A DNA stretch of 64,000 bases from Lanius collurio (GCA_020086605.1 JACBWW010000016.1:15045408-15109407); one strand, 5' to 3'; shown: positions 1 to 14,070, numbered from the stretch's first letter. A program made the numbers and translations. Notes: generated from the letters alone by a model not told the origin.

Positions 1-674
1 GGAGGAACACAAAGATGCATCCTAACTTATTTCATTTCCAGGTTTATTCATTTTAAGTGTTATATAATGTGACATTCACACATTACTGAAGAAGTTAAAA
101 GAACAAAATGCACATCACTAATCAGCTTATCATTTATCATTTGATTTTAGATGCCAAAACTAATGATGCCCTTCCTTTTTGGTTAGGTTTTTTTGTACTT
201 TTTTTCATTAAATCAAAACCAGAATCTGTGAGAAATCAGAATATTTATCTGCAATTTCCTCACTTCTGCCCATGTAACTAATCCCACAGTGCTGGAAAAT
301 AGATTTAACTGGTTGAAACCTTAGGTCTGTTGGGACTCCCACTTAATGGCTAGAAGATCCAAGTTCAGATGTTAATGTTCCAAGACATTAAATCCTGATA
401 TTTTCAATTTCTCATTCTCAGTTATTCTGCATTCACCACAAATGTCACTGGTCAAATTTCAGCCCGTCTTACTCCATTTCCTTTTGTCTGAAAGCTACTA
501 CCTCTCTACATCTAATTTCATCCCTCTGACTGTTCTTAGATACTCTCATCCTCCAAAAAAGTCACTCAGTACTCCCTAGTTTGCCAGACAGTGCCTCTGC
601 TTCGGCAGCTTCTTACTACTCAACAATACTGTTTTCAAATTTAAGGAAGGACAATATTTAATTCTTTAATCCTC

Positions 675-690
675 TTTTTTTTTTTTTTTT
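675..690 (+). repeat. T16 homopolymer run
   Basis: Uninterrupted run of 16 T followed by GTGCAG. It could be a simple microsatellite, the tail of an old minus-strand insertion, or a polypyrimidine tract. No flanking duplication was seen. Confidence 0.8.
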
Positions 691-1707
691 GTGCAGTAAT
701 GCCCTAACTTCCCATTTAAGTCAAAGCTCCCTGTCAGTTTCTCCTTTTGTAACTGTTTTTAAAAATCCTGTACTTAACTATTTCTTGTTTATACAGTCCT
801 CTGTCTAGCTGACAAATTCCATGCTAAATTCCATATGAGAACATCATCTTTCATCTCGTAATAATTATTTTTATTCTATTAAACAGCCTTTCTCTTTCTG
901 GAAGCAGAGTCCTTTGCAGAGCAGTCAGTATATGTGCCCCTTTTTTCTGCAGTTGTTTGGTTTTTGTTTTTCTGTTATGACACCACTCCTGTGGTTGCTG
1001 TAATGGTCATGTGCTGCTGTATTTCAGCCCTGATAATATTTTTAAGACTTTGGTACTGAGATCCAGATGTTTTGACTGGAGCTGTATTAAGAAAAACAAA
1101 GTACTATTCCATTCAGGCCATGCAAAGTGTCCTCTATGACAAGAAGTAGAGTTGAAAGTTTACACCACTAGAATGAAAGAAGGTGCTTCAGGAGGTTACA
1201 TGGGGCACCACCTTTTTGGAAGTATTTACCTGGAAAGTACTAATTTAAATGAAAAGTCTCTAGATTAGAAGTAGTTTTCTAAACAACAGATTGTTTTTAA
1301 CATATCTAATGGGATTTGTGTCCATTCTGAGAAACAGAGTTTTAATGTATATTCTCTCAATTGGACTTAGCAAGCTAATTGAACCAAACTCTTCAATCTT
1401 CCAAAAAGTAGGTCCATCATTCTGCAGAAAGATCAGCTTCTCAGCATCTGCTCTTCTGCTTTCAGGTCATCCTCCTTGACCACAGGTAGTAAACTCAGTC
1501 TTTGCAAAGGGATCTCACTAGTTCAGCTACAAATCTTCCCCACTGAAGGTATTTCATAGTTCAATTTTATTTACATTCCTAATAATTTTGTGAGTGCTCA
1601 GCATACCCATAATGAGTCCTAGGTCATTTGCTTCTAGCTAATGAGCTGCCAGTATGTCAAGCACCATGGTTACTTGATTCTGTTTTTCTAGGGCTTGTCT
1701 AATTTAC

Positions 1708-1732
1708 TTTTTTTTTTTTTTTTTCATTGCAG
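1708..1732 (+). repeat. T17 run ending in CATTGCAG (acceptor-like)
   Basis: Seventeen T are followed by CATTGCAG, an almost ideal polypyrimidine tract plus AG. Nothing downstream looks like a known exon, so it is recorded only as a low-complexity tract with splice-acceptor resemblance. Confidence 0.7.
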
Positions 1733-4700
1733 AACATCCTCAGAGTCTTCTGTTACTTTAACTCTGGTACCAGCTGTAGGAGACAAATGACCTCTAAAAA
1801 GCTTTTACAAAACAACTTTCAGAAATGGTCTCTGTCATGCCAGGCAGGACAGAAAAGGCTGCAGAAGCTGGAATAATAGGAGTTGCTGGGGTTAGGGTCA
1901 GATTTTTGGAAAGCACTTTCCACTTTCTGACAGGGAAGTTACAGAAATGGGTCTTGAAAACAGCATCTCAATCTATTTGTAAGTCTTTAGATACCACTTT
2001 AAAAACAGTCTGCAATGGTCAGCCTTAACTCAAGTACTTTGGAAGTGTCTCAAGGAAACACATTGTGCCCAGGCTGTACCATGACAGGAAACCTGCCACA
2101 GCCAGGTCACTTTACACAGGAATATTCACTATGTTTTTAAACAGAGTTAAGAGAAATTTTGACACTAAATGATTTGGCCTCTTGAATTTTGACCAAGATT
2201 GTACCAACCATGTCAGCAGGAGTTTTAGTAGGAATTCAAGGAATGGGAAGAATGTTGTTTTCCTCAGCATCCCTTCCATGTTGTCCACTGAAGAGTAGAG
2301 GTGTACACGGCATTAAAGGATGAAGTAAGCTACTAGGGTTGCTAACAATTTATTTCACCCTTCTGCCTTTCTACACTAACGCTGTCATCTCCTAAAAGCC
2401 TTGTACTGTCACCTCAAAGAGACAGCAGCTGACACATCCCTTTGAAGTGAAAGGAAAAAGAGATTTTGTGATACCATAAAACTGAGGATGATAAAATAAC
2501 AGTAAGTACAGGAAGATATTTGTTGCTCATCTTTCACTTCTGTCTCTTCTTGTCGTTATTGGACACTCATAGAAATGGAGAAGTAATGCAGCTTTTCTCG
2601 TACACCCAAAGTGTTTCACTTTGGTGATCCAAAGAACACTGAAATTTATAGGAAAGCTCTGCACCAGTTAAAGTTCTCTGAGGTTTCTGTCTTGCCTGAA
2701 CACGGGATAGATTGCCTACATGATAATTAATACATAGAAAAATCATGAATAAATTGCTTAACTATTTTACTGTACAAAGACCTAGAAGGAAGGAAAACCA
2801 CAGAGGTTCTGACAAATTAACTATGAGGCAAAAAAAACCCCCAAATCCAGCACTTAAAGGAAAAGTTGGGGTAGACAAGCTAAGTTAGAGAATCAAGTCT
2901 GCACCATGAAAAAAATAAAGACCTTAAAAGACCCCCTTTGCCACCTGCAGCAAAAGCAGACCACAGCAGGCAACACTGCTGACTAGGGAAAAATGTTATT
3001 CTATTATATGGGGGTAAATGGTTTGCTCAATAAGCTGAACTAAAAGCCCATTAAAAATGGCATCAGAGAGAAAAAATTATACAATAATAGTCCACTAACA
3101 CACAGATTCAAAATGCAAAGCAGTTCAAAATTTGTCAATTACTCTATCTAAGAATCAAACCAGGTAAGGTAGTGACACCACTAAGAAAACAGTTTGATTT
3201 TTTTTTCCCTTTTTTTAATTATGCTGTTGTCTAATAATGAATAAGTTCAGTTTGATTCATTTAATTCATTCCTTCTAAGCAGCACATTACAACAGTACTG
3301 GAATGAGATTTTTAAAAATTACTATTTCATCAAAGGTTTTTAATACCCGTCTATGATTTAATTTGATCACCAAATTTGATCTATAATGATATTAATAGAT
3401 AGAAAAGTCCATAGTAGAGTCCATTATTGTTGAACTTTATCATCTTTTTGAAACTACAATGCTAAAATTATCTATTAATTAGATTAATTTCAAGGAAGTG
3501 TAAATCATCCTGACCCATGATACTTGCTTGCAAAGCTATTGTAAGAGAATAATTAATAGGCAATAGTCCAGGAATATTATTCTGAGCAGATGCGAACCTT
3601 GAACTTCCAGTCATTAGACTTAAATTCTAACTAGGAATACATCATCTTATGGAAACTCCAACACCCTGGAGGGCTGCAAGAAGGAGGAGAAGAAAAAAAG
3701 ATCGAAGGAGATTGCTGTTGTTATATATAGCCTGTATTATTGCTTAACATGACCACAAGCTAGAAGTGGATATAAGTAAAAACTACTGAATTTTAAAAGT
3801 TCAAGGTGAGAAGGACTGTGCCACTCAAATAATGGAGCCTCGTTTAAAGAACATATCTTACAAGTAATTTAATTTGTTTCCTATTCTGCTGGAAAACTGT
3901 ATGGCCTTGGGCAAGCATTTAACCCCAAGCAGTAGCTAGCAGAAAATGTAAGGAAGACAAATACAAAACTTAAGCATGGATTTGCTATTTTTCCTCACCC
4001 TTCCATCATGACAAATCAGTTTCTACAGATTCTGGATCAGATCTCTTCCAAACATGTATCTGATTCCTGGGTCCTAGGTTTAAAAATTTAATTTTAAGGT
4101 CTTTATGGCATAATAGCATCCACCAAAAAAGGAATAGGAAGTAATCAATATTAGAGTCTTTTATTCACATGTAAATCTTCAACAGAAATTAGCCCCTGTG
4201 TTTTCTGATGAACTATAAGTCACATGAACTGTCTAATAAAATGAACTGTAAAATGCTTTCTGTGCTGACGGATTGACCTGTAAAACCTCTTCAGAATATA
4301 CTGAGAGACTACCAAAATGTTGTTTCCAAAACTGAAGAGAGGACAGAATAGTTTCCCACGCACACAGATTCCCAGAACACCCTGTCAGCAGGGTTAGATG
4401 GGAAGTGCTGTTCTGCTGTACGTGTTGACTCCTGTGTTTTATAACATCTAAGCTTTTAACACAGACATTGTGCAGAACAAAAGCAGATCACTGAACTGAA
4501 AAACCTAAAACCATGCTTCCCAAGGCTTCAGAAAAGATCAAACTGACTAGATGTACATTTATAATATTGTGACTAAGCAAGGAAAGGCTGGAACAAAGGA
4601 AAAGAACATTCTTCCCATTCCTTGAATTCCTAGTAAAACTCCTATGTAGCACACACTGAGTAACATAACATGATAAACACCACTGCCTTAGCTATAATTT

Positions 4701-5114
4701 TATGATATTTTACAGCACCAAGTCAGAGCACTTTTTCTTGGGGAAATACTGTGTGTTTCTAATGGATTATTTAGCAGATGCTAACTGTGCTGAATGCAAA
4801 TGAAAAGTTTGCACCAAAGGGTCAGAAGAAGGACCTCACAGCATGGCCCCTTGATCCCCTGTAAGAAGTATTTGGTGTAGCACTCAGCACGGCCTGGAGT
4901 TCTTTTACAACAAAGTTTCAAGAATAAATTCCACCAATAACACTTTCTGCTATCTCTCTGCAAAATCTAGTGAAGTGAAATTGATTTTCTTTTTTTATTA
5001 GCAAGGTTATTAAGCATGAGACATCCAGAGATGAATGGAGAACAACCAACATAAAGAGACAAAAGTGCCTGAAAATGCCTTTTATTTGTTGCATAGTTTC
5101 TTTTTGAGAAGAAA

Positions 5115-6005
5115 TCATAGAGTCACAGAGTATGTTGAGGTGGAAGGGACCCAGAAAGATCATTAAGTCCAACTCCTGGCCCTGCACAGGACCATCCCCA
5201 AGATTCACACCATGTCCCTGAAACATTGTCCAAACGCTCCTTGAGCTCTGTCAGGCTGGTGCTGTGACCACTGCCCTGGGGAGCTGTTCCAGTGCCCAAC
5301 CTCCCTCTGGGTGAGGAACCTTTCTGCAACATCCAGCCTGAACCTCCCTTGACACAACTTGAGGCCATTCCCTCGAGACCTGTGACTGGTCACCACAGAG
5401 AAGAGATCAATGTCTGCTTCTCCTCTTCCCCTCACAAGAAAGCTGTAACTGCAATGAGGTCTCCCCTCAGTCTCCTCTCTCCATGCTGAACAGACCAAGT
5501 GACCTCAGCTGTTCCTCATACAGCTCCCCCACACTCTCCAATAGTTTAAATGTCTTTTTTACACTGTGGCACCCAAAACTGTCCCCAGCACTGGAGGTGA
5601 GGCCGCCCCAGTGCAGAGCAGAGCTGGACAATCCCCTCCCTTGCCCAGCTGGAGATGCTGTGCCTGATGCACCCAGAACACAGCTGGCTCTCCTGGCTGC
5701 CAGGGCACTGCTGAATCACATTCAACTTGCCATTAACCACGACCCACAGGTCCCTTTCCATGGCACTGCTCTCCAGCCTCTCATTCCCCAGTCTGTCCAT
5801 ACATCCAGGGTTACCCCATCCCACATGCAGAATCCAGGACCTTCCTTTGTTAAACTTCATATTGCCCAGTCCTTGAACTTGTTAAAGGTCTCTCTGCAGG
5901 GCTTCCCTGCCATCAAGGGAGTCAATAGCTCCTCCTAGTTTTGTATCACCTGCAAACTCGCTCAGCATCCCTTCCAGTCCTGTGCTCAAGTAATTTGTGA
6001 AGCTG
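5115..6005 (-). mobile_element. CR1 LINE fragment, 3' end with RT C-terminus
   Basis: The left edge (5115 onward) is the reverse complement of the typical avian CR1 3' terminus, a short degenerate TCATAGA-type repeat followed by the conserved block around GGAAGGGACC and GATCATTAAGTCCAAC. Reading minus-strand from about 6005 leftward gives reverse-transcriptase C-terminal text: FTNYLSTGLEGMLSEF, DTKLGGAIDSLDG, MKFNKGRSWILH, FLVRGRGEADIDLFSVVTS and RSRGNGLKLCQGRFRLDV. The 3' untranslated tail follows. This is a 5'-truncated copy of about 0.9 kb, the usual state of avian CR1. It is broken by frame changes (text moves between frames near 5500 and 5870), so it is not mobile. The right boundary is approximate, because sequence beyond about 6005 no longer reads as CR1. 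CR1 lacks a poly(A) tail and usually leaves no clear target duplication, and none was seen. Confidence 0.95.
5204..6005 (-). pseudogene. CR1 ORF2 (reverse transcriptase) remnant
   Basis: Decayed C-terminal part of the CR1 ORF2 polyprotein, the endonuclease/reverse transcriptase that copies CR1 RNA at the target site. Visible in order on the minus strand are: the end of the RT catalytic domain (FAGDTKLGG at about 5940-5960, in the position of the FADD catalytic box, with the second Asp-region residue altered: FAGD instead of FADD); the thumb-like region MKFNKG to CKKDI (5546-5860); and the C-terminal segment ending FRDMV near 5205. These lie in different frames, so at least two frameshifts have accumulated. 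The endonuclease and N-terminal RT parts are missing through 5' truncation. No function is expected. The altered FADD motif alone would predict an inactive enzyme. Confidence 0.85.
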
Positions 6006-9000
6006 TCAGAGAGCACTACCTGCAGGGCTGCAGGATCAGTCTCTGCCCAGGCTCCACTGGCAGCACAGTGACTGCAGGAGCCTTCTTGTGTACAGGAACC
6101 TGCAGGTGCAGCAAGCAACCACTACAGAAATCTGATCCTAAATTTGTCAAAATAACAAGAAAATTTCTCTTAACTTCTGAGAGACATTTGGACTTGCAAG
6201 AGACTGTTCCAGTAAAAGTCACATATTGCTGATAGCCCACTTCTAACTGCTCAGTATAAAGAAATTGGAAACTGGGGTTTGCAGATGAGGTTAAGAAACT
6301 CATTATCCATACCTCCCCCTTTCCATTCTTTTCTTTTAAATTCAAGTCCTCATTGCTTTTTCTTTGATTTTTCTCCTGCTTTGATCATCCAGAGCTGACC
6401 ATACGGGTTTGTTCCCTAGGTCATTTTTCAACAGAAGCGTAAGTGGTAGGAGAGCTGGAAAACAGACCTAAAAGGCGTAGGATAGCAGCACACCGCTGCT
6501 GTAAAACAACTGGCCCTTATTCTGATCTTGTATCTTCCTGGTGCACTGTTTTCATAGCTTGTCATTTACAGATAGTGTGATAAAAATATTGTAGGCATAA
6601 TGTTCCATTTTCTGGGAGTAGAACTGCTCGGTTCATGGTGACAAAGAGAACAAAGGAGGATATTCCCCCGGCCCCCAACACATGTAGTTTACAACACATT
6701 TATGGTCCTGTGAGAGTGGAATGAATTCCTACAAGCAGAATTAATATGATACCTTATTCTTTAACATCTGAAGGAGGCAGAAGTAAAGGGAAAAATGAAA
6801 GTTAAAGTGTCTTTTATTTCAAATGAAAGGAGGGTATTTAAACAGGAGAGTCTCAGGGGAGATTTCATATCACTATAAACAGTGCAGTTGTCCAGAATAT
6901 AACGGCAGTGATAACGTTACTAATGGAAGTAAGACATCCTCAGTTTCTTGCAGATTGTAAATTAAAGAAACAAGTACCAGAGCTGAGATACCCTTATATG
7001 CATGTGCACGTGAGTTGCCCACATACACTGCTCACCCTCTGCAATTACTTAATTGTAATGTCAGATCAAAGATAGTCAGAGTACAGATGGATGATTTCTC
7101 ATCTGCATCTGGCTGTGGATGTTGTTTGTCATTGGGTCTCGGTGAGAGCACGAAGCAGCAATACACTCATTAGTCCCTGGAGGTTTCTGCAGTTTATGAT
7201 CAAATGGAGATGAGTTTTCCATCTTCCCACTGCTTGTGTATCATTTAGCACTACAAGATGTTCCATGAATAATGGAAATAACAAAATTATGTCCTCTAAG
7301 ACACTCTCCCCAAGCCAGAGACCACATACACTGCACTTATTAACGAATTATATATGCATTGATTAACTGGCAGATGCTGCCAAGCAGAGTACGTAGTGTG
7401 TGTATTACAGCTCAGCTTTGCCTGCCTTTCCTCAGCCTGGGAGCTTGCTCTGGATCCTCATCTTCTAAGGGTCAGAACTGTTCACAAAACTTAGAAGAAT
7501 GTGAATAGCTGTGAGACAGTCAGGAAATGCAGAAGTTATTTGGAGAAGAGGACTGAACAGACAGAAAAACAGGCACATAAGCATGGCTGTATAAACTTCA
7601 ATATGACTGTTCTTCCAGATATTTCGTTGTCGGTTTGCACAGCACAATTTTAAAATACTTGATAAGTAAAGACAGACTGAACAGCTTTTAAAGTATGGAT
7701 TTCTCTTATTTACCTATAAACTTGAGGATAATAAAGAACATCCTAGCTCTATCATAGCTCTACCTGTTCTTCCCAGGCATTTATGAGCATTTCTTTACAG
7801 TCTTCATTTCACAGGAACAGTAAGACAGGCTCCAACTTAGAGTGTCAAATAATTTTTTTTGTAGCACTTAAGTCCAATGTAACAGCAAAGACCCTTAGGG
7901 ACTTATTTAATAAAGTAGGCTGAAATACTCTAATTCTGGATCCTGCTGGCTTTAGTAAATTCTATAACAAATCCAGGACCAAGCGGGGATTCACAGTTGT
8001 AACTATATTGAGCAGCATGGCCAGCAGAACATTTTAAAGCAACTAAGAGAGAATTTAATCCTTCCAAGCCAAAAAGAATTTTTCTTGAACTGTTGCCAAA
8101 AATTACTTCACATTACACAATTTTAATTCCTTTTCTTGGAAGAATATAAGCAATAAGTAGTTCACTGCTAGATGAAAAGTAAGAACTACAGGCAGTAAAT
8201 ATCTTTAATATAAGACCTCACTACTGAAAACATGCTAATATAGAGGGTTTGGGGTAGTGGGGGGCCTTTGTTACTGGTTTTGGACAAAACAGTTTTCTTG
8301 TTATAATTTGAATGCAACTTACCTGTCTGCTATCCCTTCTTTCTGCCCATAGTAAGTTACATATGCATTTGCAAATTTTGACAAAATGATAAAGAGTGCT
8401 AGGCTGGTCTTTTATCTCAGAGTTAATTAAATTCCCAAGAGAAAAAACCAGCAGTACCCACACTTGAGGTCAGATAGGCACAACTCAGCTATTCAACATT
8501 CTACTTGACATTTTGCTGGCTGGCCAGCACATGCACACAGCTCCAGACTTGACAGGTCGTTTGCCATCTTGCATGTTCAGAGTACAGAAAGAGAGAGCAG
8601 GGGAGAAGGAGAGTATAAAGAGGATGAAGGGCATGTGAGATCACCACACATGGAAAAAAACTTGCTTACTCAAATACCAGCAGTGTTGTAAAGAAATTCT
8701 AAAATTCTTTCAGCAGCTCATCAGGTATGACCAGCTAAAGTCAGAAGAACTCCAAGTGCTGTTATACACATTTACCTCAAATTCACTTCAGGAGATTCTT
8801 TAATGCAACCAAGCTGGAAACTGCAAGCATTTGTTAAACCACATATGACAATAGTTCCACTGCACTGACAGAGCCTTATTGTCTCTCACACACCAGCTAA
8901 TGTGTTGCATTAACATCAGTTGGACGATTTCTGCTTTTCATCACTGAAAATCTCAGTTCAAGATTAAGAAAAAAGTTTTTTAAATCCCATTAACTAAATG

Positions 9001-9230
9001 AGAGGCTGAAAGACACATATACTACAGCTACAGTAAGTCACAGATCTTTATTGGACTGCATTATTTTTTTATATCAATGGTAAAAGTTACAAACTGATAA
9101 GGAGACAAAAATATATATTGTCAGACAATCATGCTATATTGATATGCCACTAGAGATGAAGAGCAAATACATTCCATGAGGTTCGGGTACCTGGGAGGCT
9201 TATACAATAAGCCAGGGATGGGGTGAGGAT
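6006..9230. other. Non-coding unique DNA, no gene seen
   Basis: No exon or known repeat recognised. The part from about 7000 to 7460 has long unbroken non-repetitive sequence with a palindromic E-box CACGTG at 7007-7012 and a TAAT-type motif near 7343. It could be regulatory, but nothing in a single sequence shows that. Confidence 0.5.
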
Positions 9231-9278
9231 GAACAAAACAAACAAAACCCACAGAAAAAACCAACCACAACAACAAAG
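9231..9278 (+). repeat. A/C-rich low-complexity tract
   Basis: Short run built almost only of A and C (AACAAA, ACCCAC, CCAACCAC units). It is one of at least eight such tracts on the plus strand of this window. Confidence 0.75.
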
Positions 9279-12200
9279 TTCTGGAATTGGAGGATGTACA
9301 ATGCATGTGGATTGAACTACACAGCTTCTATTCCCAGGGATGCGATTAAGTACATACTCAACGCAGCAGTGTGATTAGAATGAATTGGTGCAACAAAATG
9401 TTCTCAGAATGGAAGCTGATCCAGTTCAAACAAGTGAGAAATGAGGATGCTACAATGTTGAATATTTAATTAACTAAAGAAAAACAGAGAAGATTCACTG
9501 GAGACAACTGTTCTGTATTCCCAGACATTGGCTAGCTGGCTTGAGAAACATTTCCATTACTAAACTCAATTTTAAGAAAGGAAAAGAGATGGGGGCGTGC
9601 AAGAAACTGATACTGTTCAATTAACATTTTGGTATAAGATTTTAATGATAGCATCGTGAAAAAGCCCATTTAATGCGTAGGAGAAATGTCTGCTCCTGAT
9701 TGGTTTGGCATGTTCCAGAAATGCTGTCTGTTTATACCTCAGCCCAGAAGATTGAGAAAGCTGTCTTAAAGGATTACAACCTACAGACTTACATTTCTGA
9801 TTTGTACAACTGCCGGAGGGCATTGTGGAGTGAAAGCATTTTCTGAGGGTATTGTACAGAATGTGCATCTCAAGTGTTTTACACATATGAATTCAGCAAA
9901 CCTGCCTTCCTGGACAGCAGTAAATCAAGCACCCGAGCATCTTAAAAGAAATACAGGAGAGTAATACAGTATATAATTTTTCTCTATTTTTTTCCTGTGA
10001 ACACTCTTCTGATAGTGCAGAGGTCTGTTTGATAAAGCAATTTGATTGATAACAACTGTGCCATTCCTCTGAAGAATCCACATGAGTATCACAGATGGTG
10101 AGATAACTTGCTGTAATTTTCTCAGCAAAGAACACTGAATCAAGCTTTCAGCCTACATAGCAGTCAATAATTTCTAACAAAAATCACTAACGGAGTTTTT
10201 TATTTTTCTATGTAGAGAAGGAATTTTGTACTTGAACCTCTCAAATTTCGATTATCCTGGCATCCATGTCTCTGCTGTGATGCTGGAATGTGTTCTACAA
10301 CCAGAATGTTGAATATTTCTGCCCCGGTGATTCTGAGTGCACATGTAGGGTAATGTCAGAGTTTGACAGTGATAAAGAAGTGAAAATATGGGAAAGCAAA
10401 ACGGGAAAAACCAGGCATAACTAAAGCTGAACTACAACCAACTGAACTGAGCTGCCTGGAATTCTATAGCACTGAGGGTCTAGTCAAGTAATCACTTTGT
10501 ACAATCTTCACATTATGCTGTACTACTGGGTCATGAAGTGTCCTTGTGTCCTGCTACTTGGAGCCTAACCAGAATAACTGGACTTAATTAAATTTAGAGT
10601 TGATTCGTGGAGTGAGGCATCTAAATCTATGCATAAGCCAACCACATTTAACATGCTGAAGTATTAGATACATTGAGGGGGAAAATATCAAATACAGCAT
10701 TTCTGTGATCCAAGCTACTCAACTGCAGTTATCTCAATGTTTTAAAGAGTTTTTATCAAATAAACTGACCACAGGATGGATAAGGACAGAGCAGACCCTC
10801 AATTTGCAGGTGCACCATGGATGTAAGGATGCACAGAAGTGACCTGTAATACCTAACTGGAAACACTGACAATAATGGGCCTTCAAAACATGCACCACAC
10901 TGTATCTCAGCCAGCCTTCTGCAAACTGAATAAATAAGCCTTCTGCTTTAAAAATAGTTTATTCCTTTTTCTCTACTAGGCAGCCCTTCCTTTTTCATCC
11001 ATAATATCCAATGTAAGACAAAGTTATAGCAAGACAAGTTTCTATTTCCAGCGATTCTTCTGTCAAGAGGTGAAATCACTATCTAGCCTCTGACTCAAGA
11101 ATCAGCACACCTGGATTCCAACATCTCCCTGGACTGGGGCACTTACTGCAGTGATGGAACATGACACTAACCTGCACAGCTACTCCAGGTTTGTTACTTG
11201 AGAGGCAAATAAAAAAAATAACTTGGTCCTTACAACTCAATGCTGTAGTAAACTTGCTCTCGTGAATCTTACAGTTTTTCTGAATAGCACAGAACTTGGA
11301 GGCACTGGAGTCTGCCAGCCAGTGTTTGTCTTGCAGGTGTACCCTCCATTGCCTCTTCAAGTTTCCCACATGCTCCCCCTTCACACAGAACCCTAAAAGC
11401 ATTTCCATTGGAAGCATTCTTGGAATGTGCACAAAAACCAGCTGCAAACCTCCTTCACATTGTGTCTAGGACCTCTCTGAAAAGCCTGCTTTGATTCCAG
11501 CTCTCACACCTTTCATGTTACTGGCACTTAGTTCCATTCTCGGTGACTTGCCTTTGGAGAGCTCTTTCCCTTGGGAAGAAATGCTGCTGGTACATTGATC
11601 AGCCCATGCTCTGGGTACAGCAATTTCACAGCAGACTGTATTGGTTGAACTCCACAGCGCAATTTCCATTGTTTTGCAACAGCTCCAAGGCTCTCAAAGT
11701 GGTCTCATCATCATCACAATTATTTGTTTAAAAGGCTGTTCTGCTCTTTGAGTGCTGTCACTCAGTCACCTGCACTGGATGGAATAGCATCCTTGTTCCA
11801 CATCTAGATCATATTCTGGTTCTTGAAAAACAAACAGTGCTTCAACTCAAATACAGAGCTTCAACTAAACCACCAAGGCGTCTTTTTACCCCTTGCTGCT
11901 TTTAATTGTAGCTGATAAAATGCCAGCTACATATCTTTCCCAGTAATACAGCCTGGGCATTTGCTTCTGCATTGACATGCTCAAAATAGTTTCTGCTATG
12001 ACTAACTCCTGCAAAGAATCCTCCAATTCAAATTAAGAGCTTTCTAACTATTTCCCATGCAAATCTTACTTTCAATTTTATGAATAAAATTTAAAACTTG
12101 TCTTCTTTGTATAAGGAATTGTCAATCTATAATTTAAAAATCCTTAGAAATTCTATTCTCAGGGGTGGGAATGGTCCATCTTCCACAGAAACTTGGCATT

Positions 12201-14070
12201 TTTGCTTTCCTGCAGTTTTATTTCAGACACTTTTCTCATAACACTGCTTCTGAATTGTCTGGTTTTTACTTGTTACTTCTGCATTCTTGTGTAAAACACA
12301 CATTTTTAAACTCTAACAGTACCCAGTCTCCTCAGCTTCTACCACTGAAAAAGAATACTCAGTTTTTTAATTCTATAAAATAAATAGTTTCAAATAGAGT
12401 TTTGCTGTGAAGTCCCTAGAATTTGTCCCTTGGCTTTTCTGCCATTATCATTCCTCAGAGAGAACAGAAATCCTTCTCTGACCAAATTAAAGCCATTAGT
12501 CCTTTTGTAGCCATAGCACTTGCCAAACTGAATCTTCCATGGCAGTTGAAGACAGCTATAGCCTGTTAATTGACTACTTGTTCAAGCATTTCCCATCCCC
12601 CAAAAAATGCTCTGGTACAATTGCAGCTTGCCTCTTTAAAGTCAGCACAGAACACAAGGCTGCCCACATGGTGGAAGAATAAACGACCTTACATCCCCTG
12701 AGGAGGGCACTGACAAAGCTGGGACACCAGGGAAGCGATGTCTGCCTTCTACCTTCCCATGGCTGCCTGTCTCCTGATTCAATGATCCACTCTGTTATAG
12801 TATGTTCTAAATCCTAGCCAACAGCTTTATCCCTACAGATACAGAGTAAAGAGGTTCTGAAGAAACATACTTATTAAAAAGTCAGAAACTGTGCTGCCAA
12901 AGTCTCTGTATGTGAGTGGGGGAACATCACCCATCACACAAGCCCAAGCTTTTCCCAGGTTACTCATTAGGAACACAAAATAATTCTATTTCATGTTTCT
13001 ACACAGACAGTCCAGACTTTGAGCCCAGTTCTTGTTGCTAACAACAATGGCTGACAGATAGATGGAGGTTACAGTTACTCCATTATAAAGGAAACCCAAA
13101 AGAATACAGAGTTAAAGGTTTCACAGCTCACCAACTCTGTTCACTGCTTGATGTTTCAGCTTTTAAATTCTTGTCTTTGCACATTCCTCCTAACACTTTT
13201 ATATGAGTTTCTAGCTAGACTGTATATTAAAGCAGCTGTGTCATTCGCTGGATAAAAAAAAAATCCAATAAAAGAGTTCCCTCTTTAAAACAATTAAAAA
13301 TAAATGCAACAGATGTATAGTTCTACTCTTGGCTATTGATTTCAAATCCCACAGGACTTTCACTATTTTATTATCATTTACATGATAACTCAGGGTAGAA
13401 ATTGTTAAGTGAAATGCAGAGAGATTCACTTGGGACCTGACCCTGTTGGGTTCCATCCTCCTGCATTTTCAATTTGCCTTCAAGTTGAGTATTCATTTTT
13501 AAACCACACCAAAGTGTACATATGGCCCATGATAAAATTCTCAAGAGGAGGCCACTGGTTTCAGGAACAACAACAGCAGAAAAAATATGAACAGAGTACT
13601 GTGAAAAGAAATCTCAGCAAGGCTCTGCCTGATTGAAGTCTCTTCTGCATTCAATATTTGAATTTTCTGCATTATTTATTGCCACCATCAAGAGTTTAAT
13701 CCTTAAGGCATCATTCTGCGTGCAGTTTCCTTATAATCACATGAAATCCTAAGTAGCTTAATTCCAGTACAGTTATATAAATCATTAACATCATCTCCAA
13801 ATACGATGAATTTCATCTGAGAAATTGTCTGAGATCCAGAACTTCAGTGGGGAGACCAAATTTCCTATATCCAAAATTTTGCAAGAGTTCTGCGAAACAA
13901 TCTTTCACTTGAAGGATATACTGCAGACAAGGACCATTTTGTAAACTGCAAGCAGGACCAAGGAAATATCTCCCAACCCAAACATGCACCTATATGAATC
14001 CTATTCCAACCTACATTTCTAAATTTTTCTCTCCAGCTGACTAAATATTCTAAACACCCTACCACCACTA
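9279..14070. other. Non-coding unique DNA, no gene seen
   Basis: Several overlapping open frames of up to 122 codons occur near 11079-11731 on both strands. Their translations match no family I can name and lack convincing splice context, so I treat them as chance. Otherwise AT-rich unique sequence. Confidence 0.5.

Larger units (their letters stand above)
1..5114. other. Non-coding AT-rich unique DNA, no gene seen
   Basis: I see no recognisable exon, RNA gene or known repeat here. Open frames are at most about 67 codons and resemble no family I know. Two long T tracts (675-690 and 1708-1724) are each followed within a few bases by CAG, giving splice-acceptor-like sequence on the plus strand. 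After the second one, a frame stays open for 47 codons (1733-1876) but has no good donor site. Composition is AT-rich with few CpGs, as expected for intergenic or intronic vertebrate DNA. Confidence 0.6.

Noticed and set aside
4206..4275. Box C/D snoRNA (TGATGA ... CTGA-like)
   Set aside because: The bases before TGATGA do not fit box C and there is no terminal stem.
11079..11731. Overlapping open frames of up to 122 codons on both strands
   Set aside because: No family resemblance and frames compete on opposite strands. Consistent with chance.
12697..12711. CTCF-like CCTGAGGAGGGCACT
   Set aside because: Three core mismatches and no supporting context.
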